In this document: positions 17,365-26,241 of the stretch, in pieces
Layout: each line of letters opens with the position of its first letter
Position numbering within the stretch: the first letter of the stretch is position 1
Assembly: GCA_016234495.1 (NCBI GenBank)
Contig: JACRBI010000037.1
Span: forward strand, 42,525 to 106,524
Direction of reading: 5' to 3'
DNA: 64,000 bases
Source of the DNA: Chloroflexota bacterium
GTDB lineage: Bacteria > Chloroflexota > Anaerolineae > Anaerolineales > Villigracilaceae
Notes under the pieces: model-generated
What the model was told of the DNA's origin: nothing
What the model saw: the letters and a program-made list of their open reading frames with translations, nothing else
The model's database searches: none
Translations under genes and position numbers: made by a program

Positions 17365-18498
17365 CTACAATCCCAGCATCTTGCTCACGACCGAAAGCAA
17401 AATTCCGCCCGCGATTACGCTCCCCAGTTGACCTGCGGTATTCGCACCCATCGCGTGCATGAGGATGAAATTGTTCGGGTCTTCATCGTTTGCTGTTTTC
17501 GCCGCCAAGCGTCCCGCCATTGGAAAAGCGGAGATGCCCGCCGCGCCGATCAGCGGATTGATCTTGCCGCCTGAGATGACGCACATCAACTTGCCGAATA
17601 ACAATCCCGCAACGGTATCGAGCACAAAAGCGAACAATCCCAGCACCATGATCTTGCCTGTGTCCAAATTCAGGAACGCGGCTGCGCTCATGGTTGACCC
17701 AATTGCCAGACCCAAAAATAATGTGGCGATGTTGATGATCTCGTTTTCTGCGGCCTTGCTGAGTCTGTCCACCACGCCGGACATCTTGAGCAGATTCCCC
17801 AGCATGAGCATGGAAATAAGCGGAGTCGCCTCAGGCACAAGCAAGCCCACGACAATTGTCAGCACAACAGGGAAAAGAATCAACGTCTTTTTTGAGATTG
17901 GCTTCGGCGCATATTCCATTTGAATCATGCGCTCTTTTTTTGTGGTGAGCAATCTCATCAATGGCGGCTGGATGATGGGAATCAGGCTCATGTATGAATA
18001 GGCCGCCACCGCAATCGGCGCGAGCAATTCTGGCGCGAGTTTTGTCGCCACGAAAATGGAGGTCGGTCCGTCAATCGCGCCGATTACACCGATGGACGCG
18101 GCTTGATTCAACGGGAAGCCTAAAACTATCGCAAGCATCAACGTGCCGAAGATTCCGAATTGTCCCGCCGCGCCGAGCAGCACCATGCGCGGTTGAGCCA
18201 GCAGCGGCGAGAAGTCGATCATCGCACCTACACCGATAAAGATCAACAACGGGAACAATTCTGTCTTGATGCCCGCGTCATATAAAACTTTGGTCATGCC
18301 TTCGGCGGCAGTCATGCCTGCCAGCGGAATATTCGCCAGCAAACACCCAAAGCCGATCGGCAAAAGCAGCACAGGCTCGATCTCTTTAAAAACCGCGAGA
18401 TAAATTAATATCAACGCCGCAAATATCATCACCGCGTTGCCGAGGGTGAAGTGACTGAAACCTTTTAGCAATTCGGGGATCAATGAAGTCAAGTCCAT
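17365..18498 (-). CDS. mmdB: Na+-translocating decarboxylase, beta subunit (OadB/MmdB family)
   Basis: The 377-residue integral membrane protein has about ten helices. It decarboxylates carboxybiotin and couples this to export of Na+. The key motif GAIDGPTSIF (D143) and the ISGGKINPLIGAAGISAFPM segment are conserved. It is the last gene of a four-gene minus-strand set: carboxyltransferase, OadG-like, biotin carrier, then this subunit. A 58-base AT-rich repeat separates it from the carrier gene. Together they form a sodium pump driven by methylmalonyl-CoA or a related acyl-CoA. Confidence 0.94.
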   Translation of the reverse strand: MDLTSLIPELLKGFSHFTLGNAVMIFAALILIYLAVFKEIEPVLLLPIGFGCLLANIPLAGMTAAEGMTKVLYDAGIKTELFPLLIFIGVGAMIDFSPLLAQPRMVLLGAAGQFGIFGTLMLAIVLGFPLNQAASIGVIGAIDGPTSIFVATKLAPELLAPIAVAAYSYMSLIPIIQPPLMRLLTTKKERMIQMEYAPKPISKKTLILFPVVLTIVVGLLVPEATPLISMLMLGNLLKMSGVVDRLSKAAENEIINIATLFLGLAIGSTMSAAAFLNLDTGKIMVLGLFAFVLDTVAGLLFGKLMCVISGGKINPLIGAAGISAFPMAGRLAAKTANDEDPNNFILMHAMGANTAGQLGSVIAGGILLSVVSKMLGL

Positions 18499-18556
18499 AA
18501 AAGTCTCATAATCGTCAATCGAAAATTGTCAATCATAAATCGCAAATCGTAAATTG
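18499..18556. repeat. AT-rich iterated spacer between carrier and beta-subunit genes
   Basis: The gap repeats AATCG, AATTGTCAATC and AAATCGCAAATCG words with no coding potential. It may be a degenerate short repeat or an RNA-stability spacer within the operon. Confidence 0.35.
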
Positions 18557-19018
18557 TTACATCCACGCTGCCTCGCCCACATCTGCAAACTTGATCAACG
18601 GCTGCTTGTGCGCCACACTTTGTCCTGCGCTCACGAGCACTTCGCTCACCGTTCCGCTGTACACCGAGCGAATATTGTTTTTCATTTTCATCGCTTCGAT
18701 GATCACCACCACCTGCCCCGCTTCCACTTTTTCGCCGGGCTTTACAAAAACTTCAATGACCGTTCCAGGCAGCGGCGCAGTTTGGGCATTGCCGCTTAAT
18801 GCGAGATTGGGAGAAGATGCGGCGGCTGGAGCAGGGTGCGGATTAAATGGTTTGCTCTCCGTTTTTCTGCCCGCTTCTTTCTTTGTTTCGGCTTGGTCAG
18901 CGTTCTCGGGCATGACCTCAAACCGGTCACCGTCCACGAAAGCAATGACGGGTCGCGCATTGATGTTCTCAATTTCAACTTCATACGTTTGGTTCTTGAC
19001 TGTGATTTTATATTTCAT
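18557..19018 (-). CDS. Biotin carboxyl carrier protein of the decarboxylase
   Basis: The 153-residue protein has an N-terminal part that fits the usual carrier assembly region, an Ala/Pro-rich hinge at about 58-82, and a C-terminal biotinyl domain with the acceptor lysine K111 in EAMKMKN. It carries the carboxyl group from the carboxyltransferase to the membrane beta subunit. The gene lies between the OadG-like and beta-subunit genes. Confidence 0.94.
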   Translation of the reverse strand: MKYKITVKNQTYEVEIENINARPVIAFVDGDRFEVMPENADQAETKKEAGRKTESKPFNPHPAPAAASSPNLALSGNAQTAPLPGTVIEVFVKPGEKVEAGQVVVIIEAMKMKNNIRSVYSGTVSEVLVSAGQSVAHKQPLIKFADVGEAAWM

Positions 19019-19030
19019 AATTTATCTCTT

Positions 19031-19094
19031 GGTGGTCGAGTAGGCGGCGGGTCTCGACTGCGAAGCGCTCGACCATCGCCGCTGTATCGAGACC
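19031..19094. repeat. Dispersed palindromic repeat (GGTGGTCGAGTAGGC ... GTATCGAGACC)
   Basis: The copy starts GGTGGTCGAGTAGGC and ends TGTATCGAGACC; the same ends occur at 25691-25734 around a different centre. The stop codon of the OadG-like gene is formed at its edge (19094-19096). Confidence 0.6.
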
Positions 19095-19426
19095 TAACGC
19101 CTTCTAAAATTTCCCTTTTGCGAGCGTTGACTCGTCCGCATACCCAACTGCCAGGCAGAGACAATGGCTGTCGGCGGTTCGGCCAGCGGATGCGCGGAGG
19201 ATTGCCCCTGCTCGGCAAGTGCAATCGCAACGGCAATCGCGGCGGCCTGGGCTTTGAATCCTGTTTCAGGAACGGGAGCAGGCTCGGGCGCAGGCAATGA
19301 AGCGGATTCTTTCTCAGCAGTGAAAAGTGTCAGCAGAACCATCATCAGCCATAAAAGAAGAATCGCGCCGAAGACAAGTCCCATGCCGAGAGCGGTGATT
19401 TGTAGTGAAAGTAGAAAGTCAGTCAT
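19094..19426 (-). CDS. OadG-like gamma/delta subunit of the Na+ decarboxylase
   Basis: The 110-residue protein has one N-terminal membrane helix (LQITALGMGLVFGAILLLWLMMVLL), then an Ala/Pro/Glu-rich stretch and a basic tail. This is the normal form of OadG/MmdD, which holds the carboxyltransferase and membrane subunits together. The last residues come from sequence abutting a dispersed palindrome, so the natural C-terminus may have been altered by the repeat. It sits between the carboxyltransferase and the biotin carrier genes. Confidence 0.82.
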   Translation of the reverse strand: MTDFLLSLQITALGMGLVFGAILLLWLMMVLLTLFTAEKESASLPAPEPAPVPETGFKAQAAAIAVAIALAEQGQSSAHPLAEPPTAIVSAWQLGMRTSQRSQKGNFRRR

Positions 19427-19436
19427 AGTTTCTCAA

Positions 19437-19500
19437 TTGACCATAGGCCGTGGACGATAGACGGTTTTTACGGTCTACCGTCCGTCGTCCTTTGTCCATC
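19437..19500. repeat. Palindromic intergenic repeat (GACCATAGGCCGTGG family)
   Basis: The segment contains GACGATAGACGGT and GTCTACCGTCCGTCGTC, which can fold into a long imperfect hairpin. A related string (GACCGTTGACCGTGGGTGAT on the minus strand) ends the MFS gene near 21210-21240. Confidence 0.45.
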
Positions 19501-19502
19501 AT

Positions 19503-21056
19503 CTATACCGGAATATTCCCATGCTTTCTCGGCGGGGCGGGCGCGTACTTGTCGCGCAGCGCAGACAGCGACGCGATGATCTTTGGCCTTGACTCGCGCG
19601 GCTCGATGATGTCGTCCACGTAGCCGGTGGATGCGGCATAATATGGGTTGTTGAATTTCTCGCGGTATTCATCGGCAAGTTTTTTGCGCTCTGCTCCCGG
19701 GTCGTTTGCGGATTCAATTTGTTTCTTGAACAAAATATTCGCCGCGCCTTCCGCGCCAAGGACTGCGATCTCAGCCGACGGCCACGCGTATGTGACGTCG
19801 GTGCCGAGATACTTGCTGGACATAACCACATACGCGCCGCCATACGCCTTGCGCGTGATGACGCAGATCTTTGGCACGGTGGCTTCTGAATAAGCGTAAA
19901 GTAGTTTCGCGCCGTGACGAATAATGCCGCCATGTTCCTGCGCGATGCCCGGCAGAAAGCCGGGTGAGTCAACGAATGTGACCAGCGGAATATTGAAGCA
20001 GTCGCACATGCGCACGAAGCGCGTCATCTTGTCGGCGGCGTCAATATCGATCACGCCCGCCATGATGGCAGGCTCCTGCCCGACGATGCCGACGCTGTGT
20101 CCGCCAATGCGCGCCAGCCCGACGATGGCGTTTCGCGCCCAGTCAGGTTGGATTTCAAGGAAGGTATCTTTGTCGATGATCTTTTCGATGACCTGGTGCA
20201 TGATGTATGGCTCGGTTGCATCCAACGGAATCATGTGATTCAATTCTTCATCCATTCGCGAAAGTGAATCGGCAGGCTGAACATACGGCGGATTCTCGAC
20301 ATTGTTCGAAGGCAGATACGAAAGAAAGTGACGCGCCATTTCAAGCGCGGCCTTTTCGCTTTCAACGCTCAAATGCGCCACACCGCTGACCGAAGTATGC
20401 ACGCTCGAACCGCCCAGCGATTCCGAATCGATCACTTCGCCGGTCACAGCCTTGATCACATCCGGGCCGGTCAAAAACATGAAGGATGATTTTTCGACCA
20501 TGATGACCACATCCGTCAGGGCAGGGGAGTAGGCCGCGCCGCCGGCGCATGGCCCGAGCATTACGCTCACCTGCGGCACCACGCCGGAATATTGCGCGTT
20601 GCGCCTGAAAATTTCAGCATAGCCGCCCATCGAACGCACGCCTTCCTGAATGCGCGCGCCGCCGGAATCGATCAGCGAAATGAACGGCACACCGTTGCGC
20701 ACCGCCAGATCCATCACGCGGCAAATTTTATGCGACTGCATTTCGCTCAACGTGCCGCCGTAAATTGTGAAATCCTGTGAATATAAATAAACTGTCCGCC
20801 CGTTGATCTGCCCGTAGCCGGTGATGACTCCGTCGCCGTAAAATTTTTCGCTGAGCAGGTTCATCTCATCGCCCTGATGGGTGATGAACGGCTCGATCTC
20901 GTTGAACGTGCCGGGGTCGAGCAGCATCTCAACCCGTTCACGCGCGGTCATCTTTCCTTTTGTTTTTTGTTTTTTGATTCGCTCCTCGCCGCCGCCTTCA
21001 AGCGCCTTGGCGCGGACTTTTCGCAGTTCAAGAATTCTTGGGTCTTCGTTGGTCAT
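19503..21056 (-). CDS. mmdA: Acyl-CoA carboxyltransferase, alpha subunit (MmdA/PccB family)
   Basis: The protein of about 517 residues transfers a carboxyl group between an acyl-CoA (probably methylmalonyl-CoA) and biotin. Both crotonase-type halves are present: SLIDSGGARIQEGVRSMGGY with GPCAGGAAYSPALTDVVIMV, and the second half with FVDSPGFLPGIAQEHGGIIR and RKAYGGAYVVMSSKYLGTD. The start at 21056 has AAAGGA at a good distance; an in-frame ATG at 21062 is too close to that site. It leads the sodium-pump operon. Without biotin carboxylase nearby, the decarboxylase direction is more likely than propionyl-CoA carboxylation. Confidence 0.93.
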   Translation of the reverse strand: MTNEDPRILELRKVRAKALEGGGEERIKKQKTKGKMTARERVEMLLDPGTFNEIEPFITHQGDEMNLLSEKFYGDGVITGYGQINGRTVYLYSQDFTIYGGTLSEMQSHKICRVMDLAVRNGVPFISLIDSGGARIQEGVRSMGGYAEIFRRNAQYSGVVPQVSVMLGPCAGGAAYSPALTDVVIMVEKSSFMFLTGPDVIKAVTGEVIDSESLGGSSVHTSVSGVAHLSVESEKAALEMARHFLSYLPSNNVENPPYVQPADSLSRMDEELNHMIPLDATEPYIMHQVIEKIIDKDTFLEIQPDWARNAIVGLARIGGHSVGIVGQEPAIMAGVIDIDAADKMTRFVRMCDCFNIPLVTFVDSPGFLPGIAQEHGGIIRHGAKLLYAYSEATVPKICVITRKAYGGAYVVMSSKYLGTDVTYAWPSAEIAVLGAEGAANILFKKQIESANDPGAERKKLADEYREKFNNPYYAASTGYVDDIIEPRESRPKIIASLSALRDKYAPAPPRKHGNIPV

Positions 21057-21222
21057 GTCCATTCCTTTAGGTGATAAATTTCACAAATAGAAGTATAGCA
21101 TACACAATTAATGAAGCCAGTGACGGAAGGCATACCTATTGGATGAAGAACCGCGTCTCTCTGCGCCGCGAGTTGATTCTATTCAATGGGCATTTACTCC
21201 CTTTGAAAGGGTTGATGGTCTA

Positions 21223-22500
21223 TCACCCACGGTCAACGGTCAGATTTTTGCGCGGGTCTTTCACCATGAAGATCAGGATCGCCAATGTGACGAACGCCAA
21301 TACAATTGAAATTGAAAACGTCGGGATGAATCCAGCCGCATCAACGATCCAGCCGCCGAGCAGGGGAGCGAGGATGGTGGCGGGCGCTGTCAGCGTTTGC
21401 GACAGGCCGATATAAAGCGGCCGCTCGCTTTCCGAGCCAAAGTCCACGGTCATTGCCATGCCGATGGTCCAAATGGAAACATTGGCGATGCCTGCCAGCA
21501 AAAAGATCGGGTAAAACCATGCAATGGATGCGGCTGACCATGCCAGGATCGAACTTGCCAAAGCGGCAACCGCGCCAATGATCAGCATCGAGCGATGTCC
21601 CCACCTGTCACCGAGCCAGCCCATGACGGCATTGGCGACGGTCTGTGCAATTGTCAGCGTGGCTGTCAGAAAGCCCGCGGTAACTGCGTCCATGTTGAAG
21701 CGGCGCAGGGCATAAATGATGTAGAACGAGAATCCCATCGTTGCGAATTGCGATAGGAATCGCGCGCTGAGGAACCATGCAAAGTTTTTGTCGCGGCTTA
21801 ATATTTTTTTAGAGTCATCCCAGAAGTGTGTCTTTTTTTCGGGGATGATTTTTTCTGTATCTTCGGGTTCACGCGTCTGTGCGAGGGCGAACCATGATAC
21901 AGCGAAGAGAATGCTTGCGATGAAGAAGCAGGCCGCAAAGTCGAAGGGTGATGCGAGATAATCCAAAAGATAGCCGGCCGCAACCGCCGTTCCGCTGATG
22001 AACAGATTCGCCAGCCCGGCTTGCATCCCAAAAAAAGTGCCGCGCGTTTCGGGCGGGATGATCTTGGAGATCATCGAAGTCCACGAGTTGGCAGTGAAGC
22101 CGCCGCCGAGTCCCTGCCAGATCAATAAAATAAAGGTGATGATGAGTCCCGCCTGTATGCCAATAGTTGGAAGCAGCAAGGCAGTGATGGCGAATCCTAA
22201 AAATGGGACACGTTCATGGATGGTGGTCATTAATACCGTGCGTTTGTATTTGCGCAAACGCGAGACATGACTAGCGGTAAAGAGTTGCGGCAATTGCCAG
22301 CCGACAGAGTGGATGGCTGGGACGAGACCGATCAGCAGCGCCGAGGTTGTCATGGATGCGACGAAGAGTGGCAGCACCGTGCTGAAGGATGCGAAGCCGA
22401 GCGCCAAACCGAACAGTCCGCCGTCTACAAGGTTGACGGTGATGTTGTGCTTCAGGTTCTCGCGTATTTTTCTTTCAAGTGTTGTGAAGGGGAGCATCAT
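21223..22500 (-). CDS. Major facilitator superfamily transporter
   Basis: The 425-residue protein has about twelve membrane helices, with a cytoplasmic SHVSRLRKYKRTVLMTT loop typical of MFS proteins after helices 2-3 and a long central loop (about 195-225, EDTEKIIPEKKTHFWDD). The substrate is not predictable. The last residues (NLTVDRG) are encoded in sequence related to the palindrome at 19437-19500, so the C-terminus may have been changed by a repeat. It is divergent from the tetR gene; the operator between them could control both. Confidence 0.85.
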   Translation of the reverse strand: MMLPFTTLERKIRENLKHNITVNLVDGGLFGLALGFASFSTVLPLFVASMTTSALLIGLVPAIHSVGWQLPQLFTASHVSRLRKYKRTVLMTTIHERVPFLGFAITALLLPTIGIQAGLIITFILLIWQGLGGGFTANSWTSMISKIIPPETRGTFFGMQAGLANLFISGTAVAAGYLLDYLASPFDFAACFFIASILFAVSWFALAQTREPEDTEKIIPEKKTHFWDDSKKILSRDKNFAWFLSARFLSQFATMGFSFYIIYALRRFNMDAVTAGFLTATLTIAQTVANAVMGWLGDRWGHRSMLIIGAVAALASSILAWSAASIAWFYPIFLLAGIANVSIWTIGMAMTVDFGSESERPLYIGLSQTLTAPATILAPLLGGWIVDAAGFIPTFSISIVLAFVTLAILIFMVKDPRKNLTVDRG

Positions 22501-22527
22501 TTGATTTTACCATTCGAGATTTTTCGC

Positions 22528-22575
22528 TTGACAGATAGTGGCTTTTGCGTAAAATAAAAAAACGAACGATCGTTC
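22528..22575 (+). promoter_or_regulatory. tetR promoter and palindromic operator
   Basis: TTGACA (22528-22533), a 16-base spacer and TAAAAT (22550-22555) form a strong promoter. The 12-bp perfect palindrome GAACGATCGTTC (22564-22575) lies just downstream of the -10 box, 18 bases before the tetR ATG. It is the expected site for autorepression and may also affect the divergent MFS gene. Confidence 0.8.
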
Positions 22576-22593
22576 ATTTTTTATGGAGTGAAG

Positions 22594-23202
22594 ATGGCTG
22601 AGGAAGCACAAACCAAGGGCGGGCGCACCCGCCTGCAAGTTGAGGATGCGGCGATAGAATTGTTCATGGAGCAGGGCTATCACGCCACGTCCATGCGGCA
22701 GATCGCAGAGCGTGCCGGCCTGGCCTTGGGCGGCATTTACAATCATTTCAAGAGCAAGGAGGAGATCTTCGAAGCCATCATTGTGGATAAGCACCCGTAC
22801 AAAAAACTTCTGCCTGTCATCGTCGAGGCGGAAGGTGAGACGATGGATGAATTCCTCAGCCATGCGGCGCGCGTGGTCATCAGGGAATTAACGTCGCAGC
22901 CGTATTATGTCAAGTTGCTGTTCATCGAGTTCGTGGAATTCAATGGCAGCCACAGTTCATTGCTGATCCGCGAAATTGCGCCGAAGATCCTGCCGGTTTT
23001 TGAGAGACTGGTCAAGGCAAGGAAGGATCTGCGTGTGGCCCATCCCGCGCTTTTGATGCGCTCTTTTATCGGCATGGTTCTTTCCTACATCATTACCGAT
23101 GTGATCGTTTCAAACTCAACCCTCAACAAGCTCATGCCAAAGAACACACTCGATTCCTATGTGGATATTTACATGCACGGCATCATTAAGGAGCCCCAAT
23201 GA
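22594..23202 (+). CDS. TetR-family transcriptional regulator
   Basis: The 202-residue protein has the N-terminal TetR HTH (VEDAAIELFMEQGYHATSMR, AERAGLALGGIYNHFKSKEE) and a helical ligand-binding half. It is the first gene of an export operon: its stop overlaps the ATG of the permease. By analogy with CecR/YbhGFSR it should repress the operon and be released by a toxic compound. The ATG at 22594 is preferred over the GTG at 22588 because GGAG (22585-22588) is five bases before it. Confidence 0.92.
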   Translation: MAEEAQTKGGRTRLQVEDAAIELFMEQGYHATSMRQIAERAGLALGGIYNHFKSKEEIFEAIIVDKHPYKKLLPVIVEAEGETMDEFLSHAARVVIRELTSQPYYVKLLFIEFVEFNGSHSSLLIREIAPKILPVFERLVKARKDLRVAHPALLMRSFIGMVLSYIITDVIVSNSTLNKLMPKNTLDSYVDIYMHGIIKEPQ

Positions 23203-24326
23203 ATTCGCGTTTAATGCCCATCACCCGCAAGGAATTCATTCAGATTTTTCGCGATACGCGCACGCTGATCATGATTCTCGTCATCCCGATCATGCAGTTG
23301 TTCCTGCTCGGATATTCCGCCACGAACGATGTGCGCAATATTCCACTGGCCGTGCTGGATAGAAGCCGTAGCCCCGAATCGCGATCGCTGCTGGATTCGT
23401 ACCGCGCCGCAGATTATTTCCGCATTGCATATAGTGTTGACTCTGAAGCGGAGATCGAAGACCTCATCTCCAAGGGCAACGCGCGCGCGGCGGTCATCAT
23501 CCCGCCGGACTATGCCCGGAAACTCAACGAAGGCGGAGCGCAGGTGGCATTCATCCTCGACGGCTCCGACCCAACCAGCGCATCCACCGCGCTGTCGGCG
23601 GCGCAGTTGATCAGCCAGGCGCATTCCACTGAATTGCTGACCGAACGATTTTCGCGCACAGGCTCTAACCTGCGCGTGAAGCCGCCGGTCGAAGTCCGCA
23701 CCACGGTCTGGTACAACCCCGATCTGATCAGCGCGCATTTTATGATCCCCGGTGTGATCGGCATGATTCTGTATGCCATCGCCGCCATCCTCACCGCTTC
23801 ATCTGTCGTGCGCGAGCGCGAGCGCGGGACGATCGAGCAGCTCATCGTCACGCCCATCCGTCCGTGGGAATTGATCGTCGGCAAGTTAATGCCCTATGTC
23901 ATCCTTGGTTTTTTCAACACCATCGAAGTGCTGGCTGTCGGTCACTGGTGGTTTGGAATGCCCATCCGCGGCGACCTCGGCTTGATCATCATCCTTTCCA
24001 TCGTCTTCCTCATCACCGGCCTTGGCATCGGCTTGTTCGCATCCACCATTGCCAACACCCAGCAGGAAGCCATGCTCACAGTTTGGATGACCCTTCTGCC
24101 GAGCATCTTCCTCTCCGGCTTTTTCTTCCCGCTGGAAGCCATGCCCGCATTTCTGCGCGCGCTTTCCTACCTCATGCCGCTGCGTTATTACCTCGTCATT
24201 ATCCGCTCGCTATTGCTGAAGGGCGTCAGTCTCGACATGATCCAAACCGATGTGATTGCCATGACCCTTTTCGCGGTTGGCATCATGACCGCCGCCGCCC
24301 TGCGATTTAGAAAGCGACTCGATTAA
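23199..24326 (+). CDS. ABC-2 type transporter permease
   Basis: The 375-residue protein has an N-terminal helix, a large extracytoplasmic domain (about 45-175), and five C-terminal helices (HFMIPGVIGMILYAIAAILT; GLGIGLFASTIANTQQEAML; MLTVWMTLLPSIFLSGFFFP). This is the YbhR/YbhS/YhhJ form. The ATG overlaps the tetR stop. Only one permease is present although two different ATPases follow, so it would act as a homodimer. Confidence 0.92.
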   Translation: MNSRLMPITRKEFIQIFRDTRTLIMILVIPIMQLFLLGYSATNDVRNIPLAVLDRSRSPESRSLLDSYRAADYFRIAYSVDSEAEIEDLISKGNARAAVIIPPDYARKLNEGGAQVAFILDGSDPTSASTALSAAQLISQAHSTELLTERFSRTGSNLRVKPPVEVRTTVWYNPDLISAHFMIPGVIGMILYAIAAILTASSVVRERERGTIEQLIVTPIRPWELIVGKLMPYVILGFFNTIEVLAVGHWWFGMPIRGDLGLIIILSIVFLITGLGIGLFASTIANTQQEAMLTVWMTLLPSIFLSGFFFPLEAMPAFLRALSYLMPLRYYLVIIRSLLLKGVSLDMIQTDVIAMTLFAVGIMTAAALRFRKRLD

Positions 24327-24365
24327 TTTACCTGACCCATCTCAAGATTTCAAAGGAGATTCCTC

Positions 24366-25667
24366 ATGAACCACAAACGCCCCCCGCTTCCCGCAATCAT
24401 CATCATTTTGCTGCTTGTCGTCGTCAGCGCATACTTCATCATCACCCAAACCGCAGCCGACGAAAACGGCGCGCTAACCGCCTCCGGCACCATCGAAGCC
24501 GTGCAGGTGAATCTTGCCCCCGAACTCGCTGGAAAGGTGACCGAAGTCCTGGCAGAGGAAGGCCAGTCCATTTCGATGAATGACCCGCTTCTTCGTCTGG
24601 ACCCGAGCCTGCTGACAGCCCAACAGGCAGTTTCCACCGCCGCTGTGGATTCTGCCAACGCCGCCCTTGCATCCGCTCAACTCAAATATGATCAAACCCT
24701 GCAAACCGCCATCGCCGCCGAAGCCGCCCAGCGCGCCAAAGACTGGCGGACTCCCGCGCCCGGCGAATTTGACCAGCCCAACTGGTACGTCGAACAGGAA
24801 GCTCAAATCGCCGCCGCGCAGGTTGAACTCGATGCCGCCCAAAAAGATGTGGAAGATGCGCAGACTCAATTTAACAAAGTCATCACCGACCTGAAAAATT
24901 CTGATTACCTCGCCGCCGAAAAAAGACTCAACGAAGCGCGCGCCACCTTCATCATCGCCGAGCAGGTCAAGGATCAAGCCAGTGACGCCTCAGACAGCGG
25001 GGGGCTGCTTGACGCCGCACAGGATTACTACGACCTTACCCTCGACGAACTCAACACAGCCCAGGAAGACTACAACGACCTGTTCAACACCGACGAAGCA
25101 GGCGATGTCGAATACGCTCGCGGACAAGTGCTCATAGCCCAACAGCGTTACGATGCCGCCTACGCCCGCCTGCTCTCACTGCAGACCGGCGCAGATTCAC
25201 CCGCTGTTGTTGCAGCCTTCAAGTCGCTGGAGCAGGCGCGGATTTCGGTTTCGCAGGCTCAGGCGAATCTTGATTTGATCAATACGCAGATTCAAAAGTT
25301 AACCATCTCCGCGCCGATGGACGGGATTGTCCTAACCCGCAATGTGGAGGCTGGCGAATTCGTCCAACCCGGCGCGACGGCCTTTGTCCTCGGCCAACTC
25401 AGCGAGTTAACCATCACCGTTTATGTCCCTGAAAATAGATACGGCGAAATCTCACTCGGTCAATCCGCCGAAGTGACGGTTGACTCTTTTCCCGGCATCA
25501 CCTTCACCGCGGAAGTCATCCAAATCGCCGACAAAGCCGAATTCACCCCGCGCAACGTCCAGACTGTGGAGGGACGCTCCAGCACGGTCTATGCCATCAA
25601 GTTGAAGGTCAATGATCCCGAAGGGAAGTTGAAGATCGGGATGCCGGCGGATGTGGTGTTTAAGTAG
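24366..25667 (+). CDS. HlyD-family membrane fusion protein
   Basis: The 433-residue protein is anchored by one N-terminal helix (AIIIILLLVVVSAYFIITQ) and has split lipoyl-like halves (ASGTIEAVQVNLAPELAGKV and TISAPMDGIVLTRNVEAGEF) around a long Ala/Gln-rich coiled-coil hairpin (about 80-305), then a beta-barrel domain. It probably joins the ABC permease to the cell exterior. In a Gram-positive-type or monoderm envelope its role would differ; the envelope type cannot be read from the sequence. SD AAAGGAG lies upstream. Confidence 0.9.
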   Translation: MNHKRPPLPAIIIILLLVVVSAYFIITQTAADENGALTASGTIEAVQVNLAPELAGKVTEVLAEEGQSISMNDPLLRLDPSLLTAQQAVSTAAVDSANAALASAQLKYDQTLQTAIAAEAAQRAKDWRTPAPGEFDQPNWYVEQEAQIAAAQVELDAAQKDVEDAQTQFNKVITDLKNSDYLAAEKRLNEARATFIIAEQVKDQASDASDSGGLLDAAQDYYDLTLDELNTAQEDYNDLFNTDEAGDVEYARGQVLIAQQRYDAAYARLLSLQTGADSPAVVAAFKSLEQARISVSQAQANLDLINTQIQKLTISAPMDGIVLTRNVEAGEFVQPGATAFVLGQLSELTITVYVPENRYGEISLGQSAEVTVDSFPGITFTAEVIQIADKAEFTPRNVQTVEGRSSTVYAIKLKVNDPEGKLKIGMPADVVFK

Positions 25668-25690
25668 CTGTTAGCTTTTAGCAATTAGCC

Positions 25691-25736
25691 GGTGGTCGAG
25701 TAGGCTGGGCGCTCTTCCCAGCCGTATCGAGACCAC
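25691..25736. repeat. Dispersed palindromic repeat (GGTGGTCGAGTAGGC ... GTATCGAGACC), short copy
   Basis: The ends GGTGGTCGAGTAGGC and GTATCGAGACCAC are shared with the copy at 19031-19094. The centre is a perfect hairpin GGCTGGG/CCCAGCC. It interrupts the export operon between the membrane fusion gene and the next gene. Confidence 0.65.
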
Positions 25737-25759
25737 GTGTACGATGAGAGGATAGCGCC

Positions 25760-26239
25760 ATGAGACCTGCAATAATCGATTGGTCGAAGATGAAGAACAT
25801 TCAAAAGATTCATCGAGTCTTTTACGCGATCGGTCTTGGACCACTCATCGGCAGGATCATTCTCCTTTTGGAAACAACAGGCCGCAGGCCAGGAATGAAG
25901 CGGGTGACTCCACTTCAATATGAAATGATCGGCGACGATTACTATGTCGGCGCGGCACGTGGAACAAAGGCAGATTGGGTGCGTAACATCCAATCAAATC
26001 CACAGGTTGAAGTTCGCGCGGGTTCGAAACACTTTCAAGGTATTGCTGAAGTTGTGACCGACCCAGTGAAGTTTGCCGATTTTTTGGAAGTGCGCCTCGA
26101 ACGGCATCCGCGTATGATCGGTTTGATCATGGAGAAGGCCCACGGTTTGCCCAGGCATCCCAGCCGCGAACAATTGGAAGAGCTGGCAAAGACAGAGGCT
26201 TTCGTAATCCTGCATCCAACGAAATTTAGTGAGAATTGA
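25760..26239 (+). CDS. Deazaflavin-dependent nitroreductase-like protein (Ddn family)
   Basis: The 159-residue protein has the split beta-barrel signature of the F420-dependent quinone/nitro reductase family: LLLETTGRRPGMKRVTPL (about 35-52) followed by YYVGAARGTKADWVRNIQSN. In this family the cofactor is F420 or a flavin. It sits inside the export operon between the HlyD gene and the first ATPase, and its end overlaps the upstream region of that ATPase gene. Role in the operon is inferred, perhaps modification of the exported or inducing compound. Confidence 0.85.
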   Translation: MRPAIIDWSKMKNIQKIHRVFYAIGLGPLIGRIILLLETTGRRPGMKRVTPLQYEMIGDDYYVGAARGTKADWVRNIQSNPQVEVRAGSKHFQGIAEVVTDPVKFADFLEVRLERHPRMIGLIMEKAHGLPRHPSREQLEELAKTEAFVILHPTKFSEN

Positions 26240-26241
26240 AT

